Assembly: GCA_009377535.1 (NCBI GenBank)
Contig: WHTV01000004.1
Coordinates: forward strand, 41,689-105,688
DNA from: Kiloniellaceae bacterium
GTDB lineage: Bacteria; Pseudomonadota; Alphaproteobacteria; Kiloniellales; Kiloniellaceae
Length of the DNA: 64,000 bases
Direction: 5' to 3'
Notes under the pieces: model-generated
The model's database searches: none
What the model saw: the letters and a program-made list of their open reading frames with translations, nothing else
Told to the model about the DNA's origin: nothing
In this document: positions 18,761 through 31,167 of the stretch, piece after piece
Layout of the letters: each line of letters starts with the position of its first letter
How positions within the stretch are numbered: the first letter of the stretch is position 1
Made by a program: the position numbers and the translations under genes

Positions 18761-19282
18761 ATGCCAGAACGCGAAACCGCCGCCGAGATGCCGCTGCCCA
18801 CCGCCCCGGCGGCCCTGCTGGCGCGCCTCGATGCGATGGGCATCAACTACCGCTGCGTGACCCACCCGCCGGTCTTCACGGTGGAGGAGGCCAAGGCGCT
18901 ACGCGGCGAGCTGCCGGGCGCCCACATCAAGAACCTCTTCCTGCGCAACAAGAAGGGCCGCATGTGGCTGGTCACCTGCCTGGAGGACCGCGAGATCGAC
19001 TTGAAGGTGCTCGGCGAGCGCCTGGAGGCCGGGCGCTTCTCCTTTGGCAGCGCCGAGCGCCTGATGACCTATCTCGGCGTGCGTCCAGGCGCGGTGACGC
19101 CCTTCGCGGTGATCAACGACACTGCCGGCGCGGTCACCATGGTACTCGACAGCGGCGTGATCGGGGCCGGCCCGGTGAACTGCCACCCGCTGGTCAACAC
19201 CATGACCGCGGCGCTGGCACCGGAAGATCTTGTGCGCTTCCTGGAGGCGGAGGGTCATGCCCCACTGCTGCTGGCACTCTGA
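18761..19282 (+). CDS. YbaK/PrdX-type aminoacyl-tRNA deacylase (ProXp-ala-like)
   Basis: A 173-residue trans-editing deacylase of the INS/YbaK superfamily, the group that hydrolyses Ala-tRNA(Pro) mischarged by prolyl-tRNA synthetase. Recognisable elements are the N-terminal YRCVTHPPVFTVEEAKALRG, the invariant lysine in IKNLFLRNKKGRMWLV at about residue 58, and the C-terminal pocket GVIGAGPVNCHPLVNTMT. Length and layout match PrdX. The exact mischarged tRNA target is inferred from the family. The ATG gives MPERETAAEMP; a later in-frame ATG at residue 10 is possible. Confidence 0.88.
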   Translation: MPERETAAEMPLPTAPAALLARLDAMGINYRCVTHPPVFTVEEAKALRGELPGAHIKNLFLRNKKGRMWLVTCLEDREIDLKVLGERLEAGRFSFGSAERLMTYLGVRPGAVTPFAVINDTAGAVTMVLDSGVIGAGPVNCHPLVNTMTAALAPEDLVRFLEAEGHAPLLLAL

Positions 19283-19422
19283 CGCGCCGGGGCGGAACCA
19301 GCGGGTGGACTTGCCCTGGGACCCGAAAACCGCCATTTATTGAGTGGAACCGCCGGGACGGGCCGCAAGCGCCCCGCCCATGACGGCGGTCGAAGACTCA
19401 TGCAGCCAAACGGAAAGATATT

Positions 19423-20358
19423 ATGGAACCGATCATCGGCGGCCTGAGCGGCCAGGGCAGTGCAGGACAGGCCGGCGCCGACCTCATCAAGGAAAGCAAC
19501 CAGCAGGCCTTCATGCAGGACGTCATCGAGGCCTCGATGACGGTGCCGGTGATTGTCGACTTCTGGGCCCCCTGGTGCGGCCCCTGCAAGCAGCTCGGCC
19601 CCTTGCTGGAGAACGCCGTGAAGGCCGCCGCGGGCGCCGTGCGCATGGTGAAGATCAACATCGACGAGAACCAGCAGTTGGCCGCGCAGCTGCGCATCCA
19701 GTCGATTCCCACGGTCTATGCCTTCTTCCAGGGCCAGCCGGTCGACGGCTTCCAGGGCGCTCAGCCGGAAAGCGAGATCAAAGCCTTCGTCGATCGCTTG
19801 CACAAGGCAGGCGCGGCCGGCCAGGGACCGAACCCCATCGACCAGGCCCTCGAGCAGGCCGCCGCCGCGCTGGAGGCCGGCGACGCGCAGACCGCCGCCG
19901 CCATCTTCTCCCAGGTGCTGCAACACGATGCCGAGAATGCCGCGGCCCTGGCCGGCCTCATTGCCTGTCACCTGGCCGACGGCGACGTCACTGGCGCGCG
20001 CGAGATGTACGACGGCCTGGACGACAAGATGCGAGCCGATCCCGCCTTCGCCTCGGTCGCCGCGCAGATCAGCCTGCAGGAACAGGCCGCCGGCGCCGGC
20101 GAAATTCCGCTGCTGATGGAGAAGGTGGCGGCCAACCACAACGACCATCAGGCGCGCTTCGACCTCGCCATGGCGCTGCACGGCGCCGGCAAGCGCCAAG
20201 CCGCCGCCGACGAGCTGCTGGAGATCATCCGACGCGAGCGCAAGTGGAACGACGAAGGCGCGCGCAAGCAACTGGTCACCTTCTTCGAGGCCTGGGGACC
20301 GGCCGACCCGCTGACGATCGAAAACCGCCGGCGTCTGTCCTCACTGCTGTTCGCATGA
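19423..20358 (+). CDS. ybbN: Thioredoxin-domain co-chaperone YbbN (CnoX-like)
   Basis: A 311-residue protein made of an N-terminal thioredoxin fold and a C-terminal TPR-like helical region, the architecture of CnoX/YbbN, which protects substrates from oxidation and hands them to GroEL or DnaK. The active site is an intact WCGPC (Cys52 and Cys55), unlike E. coli YbbN, which has SQHC, so this one may be a true redox protein. The tail from residue about 125 is alanine-rich, with repeats such as LEAGDAQTAAAIFSQVLQHD. It overlaps the next gene by four bases (ATGA). Confidence 0.92.
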   Translation: MEPIIGGLSGQGSAGQAGADLIKESNQQAFMQDVIEASMTVPVIVDFWAPWCGPCKQLGPLLENAVKAAAGAVRMVKINIDENQQLAAQLRIQSIPTVYAFFQGQPVDGFQGAQPESEIKAFVDRLHKAGAAGQGPNPIDQALEQAAAALEAGDAQTAAAIFSQVLQHDAENAAALAGLIACHLADGDVTGAREMYDGLDDKMRADPAFASVAAQISLQEQAAGAGEIPLLMEKVAANHNDHQARFDLAMALHGAGKRQAAADELLEIIRRERKWNDEGARKQLVTFFEAWGPADPLTIENRRRLSSLLFA

Positions 20359-21014
20359 GTCGCACGGCCTTCGATCCGGCCTTCGAGGACCTGCCGCGGG
20401 TCCTGCCGATCTTTCCGCTGGAGGGCGTTCTCCTGCTGCCCGGCGGCCGCCTGCCGCTCAACGTCTTCGAGCCGCGCTATCTGGCCATGTTCGATGCCGC
20501 GCTGGCGAGCAACCGGCTGATCGGCATGATCCAGCCCTGCGAGGATAGCGGCGACGCCGAGACGCCCAAGGTCTACGAGACAGGCTGCGTCGGGCGCATC
20601 ACCTCCTTCACGGAGACCGACGACGGGCGCTACCTGGTGACGCTCTCCGGCCTGCTGCGCTTCGACGTGCTGCGCGAGATGCCGTCGGGCAGCTACCGCC
20701 AGGTGGAGCCGGATTACCGGCGCTTCGCTGGCGACCTGGATGAGGACCGCAGCACGATCGACCGTGATCGCCTGATAAAGGTGTTGAACGCCTACTTCGA
20801 GGCCAACTCCATCGAGGGTGACTGGGAAGCCATCGAGCAGACCGGCGACGAGCGCCTGGTCACCTCACTGGCGATGATCTGTCCGCTGGGCGCGCCGGAA
20901 AAGCAGGCCCTGCTGGAATCGATCACCCTCACCGAGCGCGCCGAGGCGCTGACCGCCATCATGGAGATGGCGACCCATGGGCGCGACGGCGAGAGCGAAG
21001 CAAAGCATCACTAA
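20355..21014 (+). CDS. LON N-terminal (substrate-binding) domain protein
   Basis: A 219-residue stand-alone LON substrate-binding domain without protease or ATPase parts. The diagnostic start is [20 protein letters not shown] then [18 protein letters not shown] at about residues 13-50, followed by the GCVGRITSF strand. Such proteins are common in alphaproteobacteria beside ybbN and Trm112, as here, and are thought to act in protein quality control. The mechanism is unknown. Confidence 0.92.
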   Translation: MSRTAFDPAFEDLPRVLPIFPLEGVLLLPGGRLPLNVFEPRYLAMFDAALASNRLIGMIQPCEDSGDAETPKVYETGCVGRITSFTETDDGRYLVTLSGLLRFDVLREMPSGSYRQVEPDYRRFAGDLDEDRSTIDRDRLIKVLNAYFEANSIEGDWEAIEQTGDERLVTSLAMICPLGAPEKQALLESITLTERAEALTAIMEMATHGRDGESEAKHH

Positions 21015-21037
21015 GCGGCACCGACAGGAGCAGGAAC

Positions 21038-21217
21038 ATGAACAACACCGTCGATCCGAAGCTGCTGGAGATTCTGGTCTGTCCGCTGACCAAGGGCCCG
21101 CTGGACTACGACGCCAAGGCGCAGGAACTGATCAGCCACCAGGCCCGCCTCGCCTACCCGATCCGCGACGGCATCCCGATCATGCTGGTCGACGAAGCCC
21201 GCCAGATCGACGATTGA
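21038..21217 (+). CDS. Trm112 family protein
   Basis: A 59-residue Trm112-family protein (YcaR-like). The start is [20 protein letters not shown], then a short beta segment and [20 protein letters not shown]. In eukaryotes Trm112 is a small zinc protein activating methyltransferases. Bacterial members usually keep one or two cysteines; here only CP at residue 15 remains, so zinc binding is doubtful. It follows the LON-domain gene by 23 bases behind GACAGGAGCAGGA and belongs to the same cluster. Confidence 0.9.
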   Translation: MNNTVDPKLLEILVCPLTKGPLDYDAKAQELISHQARLAYPIRDGIPIMLVDEARQIDD

Positions 21218-21239
21218 TCCCGACAGCCGCGGAGCCGCA

Positions 21240-21641
21240 ATGAACGACAAGACGATCCAAGAGAACGAGGCGCAGGGCTTCGATACCACCCACTGGCCGA
21301 CGGAGATACGCTACCTCTCGGCCGAAAAGCAGCTGGTGGTCAGCTTCGACAGCGGCGAGACCTTTGCCTATCCGGCAGAATTTTTGCGCGTGGAAAGCCC
21401 CTCCGCCGAGGTGCAGGGCCACGGGCCGAGCCAGAAGCAGATCGTTTCGCGCCGACGCCACGTCGGCATCATGGAGGTCGTGCCGGTCGGCAACTACGCC
21501 GTGCGCATCAAGTTCGACGACCTGCACGACAGCGGCATCTTCTCCTGGCAGTACCTCTACCGCCTCGGCCGCACCCAGGACGCCCTTTGGCAGGCCTACC
21601 TCGACAACCTCGCCGCTAAAGGCCTCAGCCGCGACCCCTGA
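21240..21641 (+). CDS. DUF971 protein (gamma-butyrobetaine hydroxylase-like N-terminal domain)
   Basis: A 133-residue DUF971 protein. Family features are WPTEIRYLSAEKQLVVSFDSG near the N-terminus, FAYPAEFLRVESPSAEVQGH, and the aromatic strand GIFSWQYLYRLGR. The domain is fused to gamma-butyrobetaine hydroxylases in animals; in bacteria it is found with Fe-S assembly and Mrp/ApbC genes. It lies 22 bases behind the Trm112 gene and is likely co-transcribed. Biochemical role unknown. Confidence 0.88.
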   Translation: MNDKTIQENEAQGFDTTHWPTEIRYLSAEKQLVVSFDSGETFAYPAEFLRVESPSAEVQGHGPSQKQIVSRRRHVGIMEVVPVGNYAVRIKFDDLHDSGIFSWQYLYRLGRTQDALWQAYLDNLAAKGLSRDP

Positions 21642-21736
21642 CGCAAAACCGCCGCGGCATAGGTCGTTTGGCGGCAAGACAGATCCCCATGCTGTGCAAA
21701 GCTTCGTCGGCTGCAGGAGCAGGAAAGGTCCGTCGC

Positions 21737-22960
21737 ATGGCACCCGATACCGCCGTTCGCGCAGGCGATGAGCCGGTCGACCTTGGCGCGCTGCGCGCCT
21801 GGCGACTCGCCCGCCTGCGTGCCGAGCTCCAGGCGCGCGACTACGCCGGCGTTCTGCTCTACGACCCGATCAACATCCGCTACGCCTGCGATGCCCGCAA
21901 CATGGCGGTGTGGTCGCTGCACAACGCCGTGCGCTATGTCTTCGTGCCGACCGAGGGGCCGGTGGTGCTGTTCGACTTCCACAACTGCGCCCACCTCTCC
22001 GCCGGCAACGCGGTGATCAGCGAGGTGCGCCCCGCCGTCGCCTGGTACTATTTTTCCGCCGGCAGCCGCTGCCGCGAGCTCGCCGGCCGCTGGGCGGCCG
22101 AGGTCGCCGATCTCGTCACGCGGCACGGCGGCGGCAACCGGCGCCTCGCCATCGACAAGTGCGAGCCGCTCGGCTGCGCCGGGTTGGCGGCTCGCGGCGT
22201 CGAGGTGTTCGACGGCCAGGAGGTCATGGAGCTGGCGCGCCGCGTGAAGGGGCCGGAGGAGATCGCCTGCCTGAAGGCATCGGTCGCCGTCTGCGAGGAG
22301 GCCATCGGCGCCATGCGCGCCGCACTCGCGCCCGGCATGACCGAGAACGAACTGTGGTCGATCCTCAACCAGGTGAACGCCGCGCGTGGCGGCGAGTGGA
22401 TCGAGACAAGGCTGCTCGCGGCCGGCGGACGGAGCAATCCCTGGTTCCACGAATGCGGCGCCGACGTCATTCAGGCCGGCGACATGGTCAGCTTCGACAC
22501 CGACATGATCGGCCCTTACGGCTATTGCGCCGACATCTCACGAACGTTTCTTTGCGGCGCCACGGAGCCGCGCGACGAGCAGCGCCGGCTCTACCAGCTC
22601 GCCTGGGAGCAGATCCACTTCAACATGCAGCTGGTGAAGCCGGGCCTCGGCTTTCGCGAGCTGGCCGAAGGGGCCTGGCGGCTGCCCGCCAGCTGCCAGG
22701 CCAACCGCTACTCGGTGGTGGTGCACGGCGTCGGGCTCTGCGACGAATATCCGGCGGTGGTCTACCTGGAGGACTTCGGCGCTGCAGGCTACGACGGTGT
22801 CTTCGAGGCCGGCATGGCGGTCTGCGTCGAGAGCTATATCGGCGAGGAAGGCGGCCATGAAGGCGTCAAGCTGGAACAGCAAGTGCTGATCACGGAAACC
22901 GGCATCGAGCCACTCTCCACTTTTCCCTTCGAAGACGCGCTGCTGCGCAAGGAAATTTAG
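21737..22960 (+). CDS. dddP: DddP-type DMSP lyase candidate (M24 peptidase fold)
   Basis: A 407-residue protein of the creatinase/M24 fold. The two-metal site is Asp254, Asp256, Asp266, His330, Glu365 and Glu380. The spacings (2, 10, 64, 35, 15) equal those I recall for DddP of Ruegeria lacuscaerulensis (Asp295/297/307, His371, Glu406/421). The two catalytic residues of that enzyme, Tyr366 and Asp377, fall on Tyr325 and Asp336. Surrounding motifs are RSNPWFHECG, FDTDMIGPYGYCADISRT, HGVGLCDEYP and ESYIGEEGGHEGVKLE. DddP cleaves dimethylsulfoniopropionate to dimethyl sulfide and acrylate in marine bacteria. A proline-peptidase-like paralogue remains possible. The ATG at 21737 follows AGGAAAGG. 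No acrylate-degradation or DMSP-uptake gene is adjacent. Confidence 0.72.
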   Translation: MAPDTAVRAGDEPVDLGALRAWRLARLRAELQARDYAGVLLYDPINIRYACDARNMAVWSLHNAVRYVFVPTEGPVVLFDFHNCAHLSAGNAVISEVRPAVAWYYFSAGSRCRELAGRWAAEVADLVTRHGGGNRRLAIDKCEPLGCAGLAARGVEVFDGQEVMELARRVKGPEEIACLKASVAVCEEAIGAMRAALAPGMTENELWSILNQVNAARGGEWIETRLLAAGGRSNPWFHECGADVIQAGDMVSFDTDMIGPYGYCADISRTFLCGATEPRDEQRRLYQLAWEQIHFNMQLVKPGLGFRELAEGAWRLPASCQANRYSVVVHGVGLCDEYPAVVYLEDFGAAGYDGVFEAGMAVCVESYIGEEGGHEGVKLEQQVLITETGIEPLSTFPFEDALLRKEI

Positions 22961-24243
22961 AGGGTCTCACCCTTCACCAGGCGGGGCAGGTCGCCGACCA
23001 GGCCCATGGCGTGGCGCATGAAGAAGCGCTTCAGCGGCGGCATCCGGTTGACAGCGGCGAGGCCGAGGTCACGCAACAGGCGGACCGGCGGCAGGTCGTT
23101 GGAGAACAGCCGGTTCAGTGAGTCGGTGGCGGCGATCAGCGCCACGTTGTCGAGGCGCCGCCAGCGCTGGTAGCGCTCCAGCACGGTAGCGCTGCCGACG
23201 TCGAGGCCGAGGCGGCGGGCATCGACGATGCACTCGGCCAGCGCCGCCACATCGCGCAGGCCGAGGTTGAGGCCTTGCGCGCCGATCGGCGGCATCACGT
23301 GCGCCGCATCGCCGATGAGAGCCAGGCGTGTGTCGATGTAGCGTTCGGCATGCAGCAGCGAGAGCGGATGGGTCCAGCGCCGGCCGCCCCAGAGCGACAG
23401 CTCCCCCAGGGAATCTCCGAAGCGGCGCTGCAATTCTGCGGCGAAGCCTTGCTCATCCAGCGCCATCATCGCCGCCACCAACTCGCGCCGCTCCGTCCAC
23501 ACCAGCGAGGAGCGGTGCAGCGGCTTGCCGGTCTCGTCGGCGGCGTCGGTCATCGGCAACAGGGCGAAGGGGCCCGAGGGCAGGAAGTGTTCGTGCGCGA
23601 CGCCCCCATGCGGCAGGCTGTGGGCGACGGTCGCGACGATGGCGGTCTGGCCGTAGCCGATCTCCGTCACCTTGATGCCGGCGGCTGCGCGCTGGTCCGA
23701 GCCGCGTCCGTCGGCGGCGACCAGCAGGCACGCCTTCAGGGTAGTGCCGTCCGAGAGACGCGCGGTGACGCCGCCGGGCCGGCGGATCACTTCGGCAAAG
23801 TCGGCCGGTGCGCGCAGGTCGATGCGGGCGAGGGCACGGGCACGGTCGAGGACCGCCCGGCGGATCGCCGCGTTCTCGACGATGTAGCCCAAGGGACGGG
23901 CATCCTCCTCGCTCGCCACCTCGCTATGAGAAAAGTGCAGGTGCAGCGCCGAAGCGCCGCCGGCCCGGCCGGTGCCCAGCCGGCCGTCGGAGATGCGGAT
24001 GTCGAGGATCGGCGCAGCGGCGGAGGCCATGCCCTGCCACAGGCCGAGCACCTGGAGTGCCTGCTGTGATCCGCGGGCGATGGCCGAAGAGCGGCCGTCG
24101 AAAGCCTCGTCGCGCTGTCGGGCGGGATCCATGCAGTCGACCACCACGACCTCGAGCCCGGCCTCGGCCAGAGCCACGGCAAAGGCGAGGCCGACCATGC
24201 CGCCGCCGGCCACCAGGATTTCCGCGTCTTTCGCTTCGGCCAT
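22957..24243 (-). CDS. UbiH/UbiF/Coq6-family FAD-dependent hydroxylase (ubiquinone biosynthesis)
   Basis: A 428-residue flavoprotein monooxygenase of the UbiH/UbiF/VisC/Coq6 group, which hydroxylates the aromatic ring of ubiquinone precursors at the inner membrane. The FAD dinucleotide motif is ILVAGGGMVGLAFAVALAEA at residues 9-28, the second signature VAADGRGSDQRAAAG is near residue 175, and the FAD ribityl motif LALIGDAAHVMPPIGAQGLN is near residue 300. The position hydroxylated cannot be told from sequence. Its stop overlaps the convergent dddP-like stop by four bases. Confidence 0.92.
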   Translation of the reverse strand: MAEAKDAEILVAGGGMVGLAFAVALAEAGLEVVVVDCMDPARQRDEAFDGRSSAIARGSQQALQVLGLWQGMASAAAPILDIRISDGRLGTGRAGGASALHLHFSHSEVASEEDARPLGYIVENAAIRRAVLDRARALARIDLRAPADFAEVIRRPGGVTARLSDGTTLKACLLVAADGRGSDQRAAAGIKVTEIGYGQTAIVATVAHSLPHGGVAHEHFLPSGPFALLPMTDAADETGKPLHRSSLVWTERRELVAAMMALDEQGFAAELQRRFGDSLGELSLWGGRRWTHPLSLLHAERYIDTRLALIGDAAHVMPPIGAQGLNLGLRDVAALAECIVDARRLGLDVGSATVLERYQRWRRLDNVALIAATDSLNRLFSNDLPPVRLLRDLGLAAVNRMPPLKRFFMRHAMGLVGDLPRLVKGETL

Positions 24244-25002
<759 letters not shown>

Positions 25003-25020
25003 GAAGGGGGATCTAGGGAA

Positions 25021-26397
25021 ATGAGAGTTATGGGCACATCATACGGCTGCAGGTTGGGCCTGGGGAGCCTTGCGCTGGTGGCCGTGGTACTCGCCAGCGC
25101 GCCGGCCCGCGCGGAGGTTTCCGCCGAAACGGCCTTCGTCTTCAATACCTTTTCGTTCCTGGTGCACGGTTTCCTCGTGATGTGGATGGCCGCCGGCTTC
25201 GCCATGCTGGAATCCGGCCTGGTGCGCACCAAGAACACCGCGACGATCTGCCTGAAGAACATCGCGCTCTATTCCGTCGCCGGCATCATGTACTACCTGG
25301 TCGGCTACAACCTGATGTACATCGACGTCGGCAGCTACTTCGGCTCGTTCAGCTTCCTCTACAACACCAGCGCCGAGGAACTGGCGCTGCTGAACGCCGA
25401 TGAAGCGACGCCGGAAATGGTCGATGCCGTGGTCGCCGGCGGCTACTCGGTCATGTCCGACTGGTTCTTCCAGATGGTCTTCGTGGCGACCGCCGCCTCG
25501 ATCGTCTCGGGCACCCTGGCCGAGCGCATCAAGTTCTGGCCGTTCATGATCTTCACGGTGATCCTCACCGGCTTCCTCTACCCGATCCAGGGCTCCTGGA
25601 GCTGGGGCGCGGGCTGGCTCTCGGAGGCCGGCTTCTCCGACTTCGCCGGCTCGACCATCGTCCACTCGGTGGGCGGCTGGGCGGCCCTGACCGGCGCAGT
25701 CATCCTGGGCGCCCGCAAGGGCAAGTACGGCCCAGACGGGTCGGTGCACCCGATGCCGGGCGCCAATCTGCCGCTGGCCACGCTCGGCACCTTCATCCTG
25801 TGGTTCGGCTGGTTCGGCTTCAATGGCGGCTCGCAACTCGCGCTCGGGTCGGCCGCTGACGCGGCGGCCATCGCCATCGTTTACGTGAACACCAACCTGG
25901 CCGCCTGCGCCGGCGTGGTGGTCGCCATGATCCTGACGCAGCTGATCTACAAGAAGATCGACCTGACCATGGCCCTGAACGGCGCCATCGCCGGCCTGGT
26001 GTCGATCACCGCCGGCCCGGACGTCCAGAACCACCTGATGGCGCTGTTCGTCGGTGGTGTCGGCGGCGCCCTGGTAGTCTTCGCCATTCCGCTGATGGAC
26101 AAGCTGAAGGTCGACGACGTCGTGGGCGCGGTCTCCGCTCACCTGGTGGCCGGCATCTGGGGCACCCTCGCAGTTGCGCTGAGCGCCGACAGCTTCTTCG
26201 AGCAGTTCGTCGCGCAGATCAAAGGCATCGTCGCCGTCGGCGTCTTCATGGTGGTGACCAGTGCGATCGTCTGGCTGGTCCTGAAGTACACGATCGGTCT
26301 TCGGGTCGACGAGGAAGCCGAGGAAATGGGCCTCGACAAGGCGGAGCTGGGGATGGAAGCCTATCCCGAGTTCGGCCATGGCTCGCAGTCCATCTGA
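25021..26397 (+). CDS. amtB: Ammonium transporter AmtB
   Basis: A 458-residue Amt/Mep/Rh channel with a cleavable-type N-terminal segment ending APARA and eleven predicted helices. The pore twin histidines lie in IVHSVGGWAALTGAVILGAR and SAHLVAGIWGTLAVAL. The selectivity-region phenylalanines are around GGYSVMSDWFFQMVF. The acidic loop LLNADEATPEMVDAVVAGG between early helices is common in alphaproteobacterial Amt proteins. The operon ends with a strong terminator. Confidence 0.97.
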   Translation: MRVMGTSYGCRLGLGSLALVAVVLASAPARAEVSAETAFVFNTFSFLVHGFLVMWMAAGFAMLESGLVRTKNTATICLKNIALYSVAGIMYYLVGYNLMYIDVGSYFGSFSFLYNTSAEELALLNADEATPEMVDAVVAGGYSVMSDWFFQMVFVATAASIVSGTLAERIKFWPFMIFTVILTGFLYPIQGSWSWGAGWLSEAGFSDFAGSTIVHSVGGWAALTGAVILGARKGKYGPDGSVHPMPGANLPLATLGTFILWFGWFGFNGGSQLALGSAADAAAIAIVYVNTNLAACAGVVVAMILTQLIYKKIDLTMALNGAIAGLVSITAGPDVQNHLMALFVGGVGGALVVFAIPLMDKLKVDDVVGAVSAHLVAGIWGTLAVALSADSFFEQFVAQIKGIVAVGVFMVVTSAIVWLVLKYTIGLRVDEEAEEMGLDKAELGMEAYPEFGHGSQSI

Positions 26398-26465
26398 GGC
26401 GGATTCCTCCGAGGCCACCTGATAATCGAGCCCTTTTAGGGCGCGATTATCCTCTGCCAAGCCTG

Positions 26466-26499
26466 GGCCTGGGAGCCATCGCTCCCAGGCCCCTTTTTT
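26466..26499 (+). terminator. Rho-independent terminator of glnK-amtB
   Basis: Ten-base perfect arms (gcctgggagc and gctcccaggc) with a four-base loop are followed by ccccttttttg. It lies about 70 bases after the amtB stop. The remaining 195 bases up to the aminotransferase start show nothing else I can support. Confidence 0.9.
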
Positions 26500-26694
26500 G
26501 CCTTATTTGCCGACTAGCTTCGCCCCTGATGGCGGGCCGGGGCAGGCTTGTCGCGCCCCGGCCACCCAGATAGAATCTACCGGATTCGTTTGCGCTTTGT
26601 ACCGCCCCCAGGATGCCGCTACAGGGCCGGGGCCGCCCGCGCCCCAGCTGCGATCTCCCGGGGAGCCTCAACAAGACTTTCGGAACCGACGCAT

Positions 26695-27936
26695 TTGTCC
26701 GACCGCCGCAGCTTTCAATCCTTCCACCCCTTCGCCAGGCTGGCCCGCCTGCTCGATTCCTATCCCGCCGGTGACGAAAATCCGATCCTGCTGTCGATCG
26801 GCGAGCCGAAGAACCAGCCGCCGGCCTTCGTCGCCGAGGAGATCGCCGGCGCCGCAGCGAGCTGGTCGAGCTATCCGCCGCCGCGCGGCAGCGAGACCTA
26901 CCGCGCCGCCTGCGCCGACTGGCTGAGCGGGCGCTACGGCCTGTCGGCCGGGATGATCGACCCGCAGCGCCACCTGCTGCCGCTGCCCGGCAGCCGAGAG
27001 GGATTGTTCTTCGCTGTGGTGGCGGCAGTGCAGACTTATCGAGGCGCCGAACCGCCGGCCGTGCTGCTGCCCAATCCCTTCTATCATGTCTATGCCAGCT
27101 CGGCGCTCGCCGTCGGCGCCCAGCCGGTCTTCGTGCCGGCCACCGCGGCCAGCGGCTTCATGCCCGACTATCAGGCGCTCGACCCTGCGTTGCTCGACCG
27201 CACGGTCTTCTGCTTCCTCAACTCGCCGGCCAACCCGCAGGGCGCGGCGGCCGGGCTCGACTACCTGGCGGAGCTTCTCACGCTCGCTCGCAAGCACGAT
27301 TTCGTCGTCGGCTTCGACGAATGCTATGCGGAGATCTACGACAGCGCGCCGCCGGCCGGCGCGCTGCAGGCCGCCGCCGCGCTCGGCGGCTCGCTCGACC
27401 ACCTTCTGGTGTTCCATTCGCTCTCAAAGCGCTCCTCGGCGCCGGGTCTGCGCTGCGGTTTCGTCGCCGGCGACGCGTCGCTGATCGACGGCCTCGACCT
27501 AGCGCTGCGCGTCGGCGGGGCCGGCGTCTCCCTGCCGATCCTCGCCGCCGGCACGCGCCTGTGGCGTGAGGAGGCGCACGTTGAGGCCAACCGGAACTAC
27601 TACCGGCGCAACTTCGCCCTGGCCGAGCGGATTCTCGGCAACCGCTTCGGCTTCCGTAAACCGGACGGCGGGTTCTTCCTCTGGCTCGACGTCGGCGACG
27701 GCGAGGCCGCTGCGCTGAAGCTGTGGCGCGAGGCCGGCGTGCGCGTGCTGCCGGGCGCCTACATGGCCGAACCCGGACCCGACGGGATCAACCCTGGCGC
27801 GCGCTACATCCGCGTCGCCCTGGTCTACGACGCCGCCGTCACCGAAGAAGGCCTCAACCGCATCGTGCAGGTGCTCGGTGAAGCCGACGACGCCCGGCTT
27901 GCGGCTGTGCCGCAGGCTGCGGCGGCGGAAGGTTGA
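26695..27936 (+). CDS. Class I/II PLP-dependent aminotransferase, possibly succinyl-diaminopimelate aminotransferase (DapC-like)
   Basis: A roughly 413-residue fold-type I aminotransferase. The PLP lysine is Lys245 in FHSLSKRSSAPGLRCGFVAG, the PLP-phosphate and ring contacts include VLLPNPFYHVYASSAL and FDECYAEIYDS, and the substrate-carboxylate arginine is in ARYIRVALVYD near the C-terminus. The opening PFARLARLLDSYPAG then LLSIGEPKNQPPAFV resembles DapC of lysine and peptidoglycan synthesis; other keto-acid specificities are possible. No ATG gives a normal N-terminus. TTG at 26695 fits best, though the frame is open to 26548. It overlaps the first bases upstream of ftsK. Confidence 0.8.
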   Translation: MSDRRSFQSFHPFARLARLLDSYPAGDENPILLSIGEPKNQPPAFVAEEIAGAAASWSSYPPPRGSETYRAACADWLSGRYGLSAGMIDPQRHLLPLPGSREGLFFAVVAAVQTYRGAEPPAVLLPNPFYHVYASSALAVGAQPVFVPATAASGFMPDYQALDPALLDRTVFCFLNSPANPQGAAAGLDYLAELLTLARKHDFVVGFDECYAEIYDSAPPAGALQAAAALGGSLDHLLVFHSLSKRSSAPGLRCGFVAGDASLIDGLDLALRVGGAGVSLPILAAGTRLWREEAHVEANRNYYRRNFALAERILGNRFGFRKPDGGFFLWLDVGDGEAAALKLWREAGVRVLPGAYMAEPGPDGINPGARYIRVALVYDAAVTEEGLNRIVQVLGEADDARLAAVPQAAAAEG

Positions 27937-27947
27937 GGGCCCGGGGG

Positions 27948-30370
<2,423 letters not shown>

Positions 30371-30374
<4 letters not shown>

Positions 30375-31057
30375 CTGCGAAGCCAACGCCAAGGCGGCGG
30401 CGCCTGTGGGGCGCTCTGGGCGCTTGGCTCTGCGCCGCCGCGCTGCTTGCCGGGATGCCGACGGCGCTGGCGGAATCGCGCACGCAGACGGCGGCGCTTT
30501 CGCCGGACGACGTGGCGGCGATCAACCGTATCGAGCGTTATCTTAACGACATCAAGACCATGCGGGGCCGCTTCGTGCAGGTGTCATCGAACGGCGCCTA
30601 CGCGGAAGGTGACGTCTACCTCGACCGTCCTGGCCGCATGCGCTTCGAGTACGATCCGCCGACGCCGGTGCTGATCATCGCCAACGGCCTGTCGTTGCTC
30701 TACTACGACAAGGAGCTGAAGGAGGCGACTTTCCTGCCGCTGTGGGAAACGCCGCTGTGGTTCCTCATCCGCAAGGAAGTGCGCTTCGACGACAATGTCG
30801 ACATCGTCGGCATCGAAGAGGCGCTGGGCACCCTGCGCATCACGCTGCGCGACCCCGATTCGCCGGACGGCGGCGAGGTGACCCTGGTGTTCTCCGACGA
30901 ACCCCTGGCGCTGAGAAAGTGGGAGCTGATCGACCCGCAGGGCATTCAGACCCAGGTTTCGCTGGTCAACCTGGTCTTCGGCGTCGAGGTCGATCCTGAG
31001 CTCTTCAAGTCCGGCAACCTGGAAGTCTGGCACGGCGGCAAGGCTCGCGACCAGTAG
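30371..31057 (+). CDS. lolA: Outer-membrane lipoprotein carrier protein LolA
   Basis: A 228-residue periplasmic LolA that ferries lipoproteins from LolCDE to the outer membrane. It has a signal peptide (about residues 1-35, hydrophobic core ALGAWLCAAALLAGM). Family segments follow: YLNDIKTMRGRFVQVSSNG, GDVYLDRPGRMRFEYDPP and the late FGVEVDPELF. Coupling to ftsK through ATGA overlap is a common alphaproteobacterial arrangement. The operon ends at a terminator 34 bases downstream. Confidence 0.93.
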
Positions 31058-31090
31058 GGGGCCGCGGCCGCGAAGCACCGACAATAGCGG

Positions 31091-31130
31091 AACGGCATCT
31101 CCTTCTTTGGAGATGCCGTTTCTGCTTTTC
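31091..31130 (+). terminator. Rho-independent terminator of ftsK-lolA
   Basis: Arms aacggcatctcc and ggagatgccgtt pair over twelve bases with the loop ttcttt, then tctgcttttc. No matching T-run is present on the other strand, so it acts on the lolA transcript only. Confidence 0.85.
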
Positions 31131-31167
31131 GGATATGATTGGCTTGGGAATGCCGGTAAGTCGCCGG

